From the NCBI GenBank assembly GCA_964013575.1, contig CAXGWP010000006.1:19232-83231 (forward strand): DNA of 64,000 nucleotides, read 5' to 3'. This DNA is from BJGV01 sp964013575. GTDB lineage: Bacteria > Pseudomonadota > Gammaproteobacteria > Burkholderiales > Nitrosomonadaceae. Below are positions 62,466-64,000 of the stretch, in pieces; positions within the stretch are counted from its first letter, which is position 1; every line of letters starts with the position of its first letter. Position numbers and translations under genes: made by a program. The notes under the pieces were generated by a model, which saw only the letters and a program-made list of their open reading frames with translations, was not told the DNA's origin and ran no database searches.

Positions 62466-62610
62466 ATTTAGAATGCCTGTTTATTTTATTATTAAAATAT
62501 AGCTAATGAAGTGCAGTTCTAGCAATATTCTTTATTATTTTTTGATTAAAAATGAAATATTTTTTCTTAAATAATATTTAGTGTGTATTTGGTATCTGTA
62601 TTAGATAGTT

Positions 62611-63645
62611 ATGCTTGAAGGGGTAGTTATTAAAATTATTCGTTATTTCCTCTTATTTTTATTTGCTTTGTTGTGTGCTGCATGTGCAAATAAGCCGTAT
62701 ACAGTAAAGAGTATAGACTCTACTGGTTTTCCATCTATCGAACGTCCTGTTGTTGGTTGTGGGCAGGATGAGAGTGCTTTTGATTGTGATCGTCGTGCTA
62801 TTCTTTCAATGGTTGGTGAATACCAGGTAAGCTTTAATTTTCATGAGACATCAATTCTTCAGCCAGGATATGTAAGAAATGAGCCCAAGCATTCTGGAGG
62901 ATTTGAAGTGGTAGTATTGGTGGAGGATACTAATACTCGAATATCAATGCAACATATTTTAGTTGGAGCTAGTGGGATGAGGATCAAGCACTGGCGACAA
63001 GAATGGATATATGAAATGCCCTCTCATTGGGTTTATTTAGGTAATCAAAATTTTGATATTTATAAACGTAAGCCTAGTTCTATATCAGGGACTTGGACGC
63101 AATTGGTATATGGAGTGAATGATGGGCCCCGTTATGCAGGTAGTGGACGTTGGAATCATCGTTATGGAGTATCAACTTGGACTTCAGAGCGTACTTGGCG
63201 CCCATTACCAAGAAGAGAATACTCAAAGCGTAAAGATTACCAGTTATTAAATGTTGAAAATCGTCATACAATTACTCCTCAGGGTTGGACGCATGAGCAG
63301 GATAATACCAAAGTTAAGCGCAAGAATGAGAAAGATACAATTTTAGTGCGTGAATTTGGTTTTAATGAATACCGGCGCATTTCTGGCTTTGATTTCAGTG
63401 CAGGTCTTGATTATTGGAAAGCCACTTCTCCATTTTGGGAGCTTGTACGTAAACGTTGGGATAGAGAGTTAAATAAGGAGGGTATCACTAAGCTTCTATT
63501 TGTAACTGGTGATGAGGGATTTAGTGATGCAGTTTTATCTCTTGCAGATGCTTATCAGGAGGATCCAATTATGAATAAGCACTTACCTGCATTTGAGGAA
63601 ATATTTAAGAAATTTGTAAGTACTGATGTTTTAAAAGTTCATTGA
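62611..63645 (+). CDS. DUF6607-like putative lipoprotein
   Basis: A 344-residue protein. The N-terminus is a lipoprotein signal (hydrophobic 11-22, lipobox CAAC, lipidation at about residue 25). The body has CGQDESAFDCDRRAILSMVG, YQVSFNFHETSILQPGY, GGFEVVVLVEDTNTRISMQH and RIKHWRQEWIYEMPSHW, which I recognise as the DUF6607 pattern, rich in Trp and Arg. No function is established. No good Shine-Dalgarno precedes the ATG; a purine-rich GAAGGGG lies inside, a few codons later. Confidence 0.7.
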   Translation: MLEGVVIKIIRYFLLFLFALLCAACANKPYTVKSIDSTGFPSIERPVVGCGQDESAFDCDRRAILSMVGEYQVSFNFHETSILQPGYVRNEPKHSGGFEVVVLVEDTNTRISMQHILVGASGMRIKHWRQEWIYEMPSHWVYLGNQNFDIYKRKPSSISGTWTQLVYGVNDGPRYAGSGRWNHRYGVSTWTSERTWRPLPRREYSKRKDYQLLNVENRHTITPQGWTHEQDNTKVKRKNEKDTILVREFGFNEYRRISGFDFSAGLDYWKATSPFWELVRKRWDRELNKEGITKLLFVTGDEGFSDAVLSLADAYQEDPIMNKHLPAFEEIFKKFVSTDVLKVH

Positions 63646-63903
63646 GTATTGATTCAAATACTTAGAAATATAAAATAGAAGGGTTTGTGATTTCTTACAA
63701 TCATATTCTTTATATTTTTTATAGCTATAATTTTATTATCAGAATCAATTAAGATTTTTCTGCAGCTGAATAAGATCCAATTTAGTAAAAGCTAATAGAG
63801 CTTTATTTTTTATTTAATATGGTACGGTACGATTTAATAGGATCTGTAAAGAGAAGGGCTTTATAGATTTATATAAGAATTGATTATATAATATTTTGCA
63901 GTC
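63646..63903. other. AT-rich non-coding DNA before tRNA-Arg
   Basis: About 260 bp with no visible gene; it carries the upstream part of the tRNA-Arg promoter region. Confidence 0.4.
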
Positions 63904-63912
63904 TGGTATAAT
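63904..63912 (+). promoter_or_regulatory. Extended -10 promoter for tRNA-Arg
   Basis: TGGTATAAT, an extended -10 motif with perfect TATAAT, lies 39 bp before the tRNA. No well-spaced -35 is evident, which the TG extension can offset. Confidence 0.55.
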
Positions 63913-63951
63913 TTATATCTGGTTTGTAGGGGAAATTAACTGTCCATTTAA

Positions 63952-64000
63952 GCGCCCGTAGCTCAGTTGGATAGAGTACTTGGCTACGAACCAAGGGGTC
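63952..64000 (+). tRNA. tRNA-Arg (anticodon ACG), 3' end beyond window
   Basis: The first 49 bases: acceptor GCGCCCG, D arm with GCTCAGTTGGATAGAGT, anticodon stem CTTGG/CCAAG around loop CTACGAA, giving anticodon ACG (inosine-modified). The T arm and CCA are cut off by the window end. Confidence 0.92.

Noticed and set aside
1..64000. CRISPR array, insertion sequence or prophage
   Set aside because: No regular direct repeats with spacers, transposase or phage structural genes were seen; the umuDC pair alone does not indicate a mobile element.

Overview
The window is AT-rich (about one-third G+C by eye) bacterial chromosome, densely coded. The gene order ilvB-ilvN-ilvC-psd-pssA-leuA, the block hfq-hflX-hflK-hflC-DUF2065-hisZ-purA, and the sets queA-tgt-yajC-secD-secF and nadK-recN all point to a betaproteobacterium. 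Hopanoid genes, several c-type cytochromes and a ceruloplasmin-like copper oxidase would fit a Nitrosomonadales-type lineage with unusually low G+C. That placement is inference from synteny and protein families; no rRNA is present.

Layout. 0-9 kb: AmpG-like permease (cut by the window edge), exoA, pyrE, purA, hisZ, the FtsH modulators hflC/hflK, hflX, hfq and rppH, nearly all on the minus strand. 9.5-18 kb: proS, then a minus-strand branched-chain amino acid and phospholipid run (ilvBNC-psd-pssA-leuA) with a recognisable promoter. 18-22 kb: rpsO, pnp, dksA and a Pro-Arg-His tRNA cluster. 22-32 kb: a SYLF-domain protein, then a minus-strand hopanoid island in transcription order ispH, hpnH, hpnM, hpnN, mlaA, shc, hpnG. 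It covers isoprenoid supply, cyclisation of squalene, side-chain extension and probable delivery to the outer membrane. 32-36 kb: umuD-umuC, tRNA-Leu and a beta-barrel porin. 36-50 kb: queuosine genes, the SecDF-YajC translocase accessory, DedA, ferrochelatase, NAD kinase, RecN, fluoride channel, MltA, DsbC and a Ubi-type hydroxylase. 50-54.5 kb: sparse DNA with a CAT-anticodon tRNA, small envelope proteins, a di-haem peroxidase and a small winged-helix protein, followed by a gap with clustered DnaA boxes. 54.5-60.5 kb: a zinc-homeostasis pair (Zur-type regulator behind a perfect 45-bp palindrome, ZnuD-type receptor) and then a copper-oxidase/di-haem/tri-haem cytochrome unit. 60.5-64 kb: small lipoproteins and membrane proteins ending in a truncated tRNA-Arg.

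The points most worth a second look are: ispH with no ATG/GTG/TTG start but a perfectly placed ribosome binding site in front of an ATA codon; the long palindrome in front of the Zur-type gene; the tight DnaA-box cluster near 54.2 kb, where gene orientation also tends to diverge; the 13-codon leader ORF ending one base before secD; and the multicopper oxidase-cytochrome unit. No CRISPR array, insertion sequence or prophage was seen.
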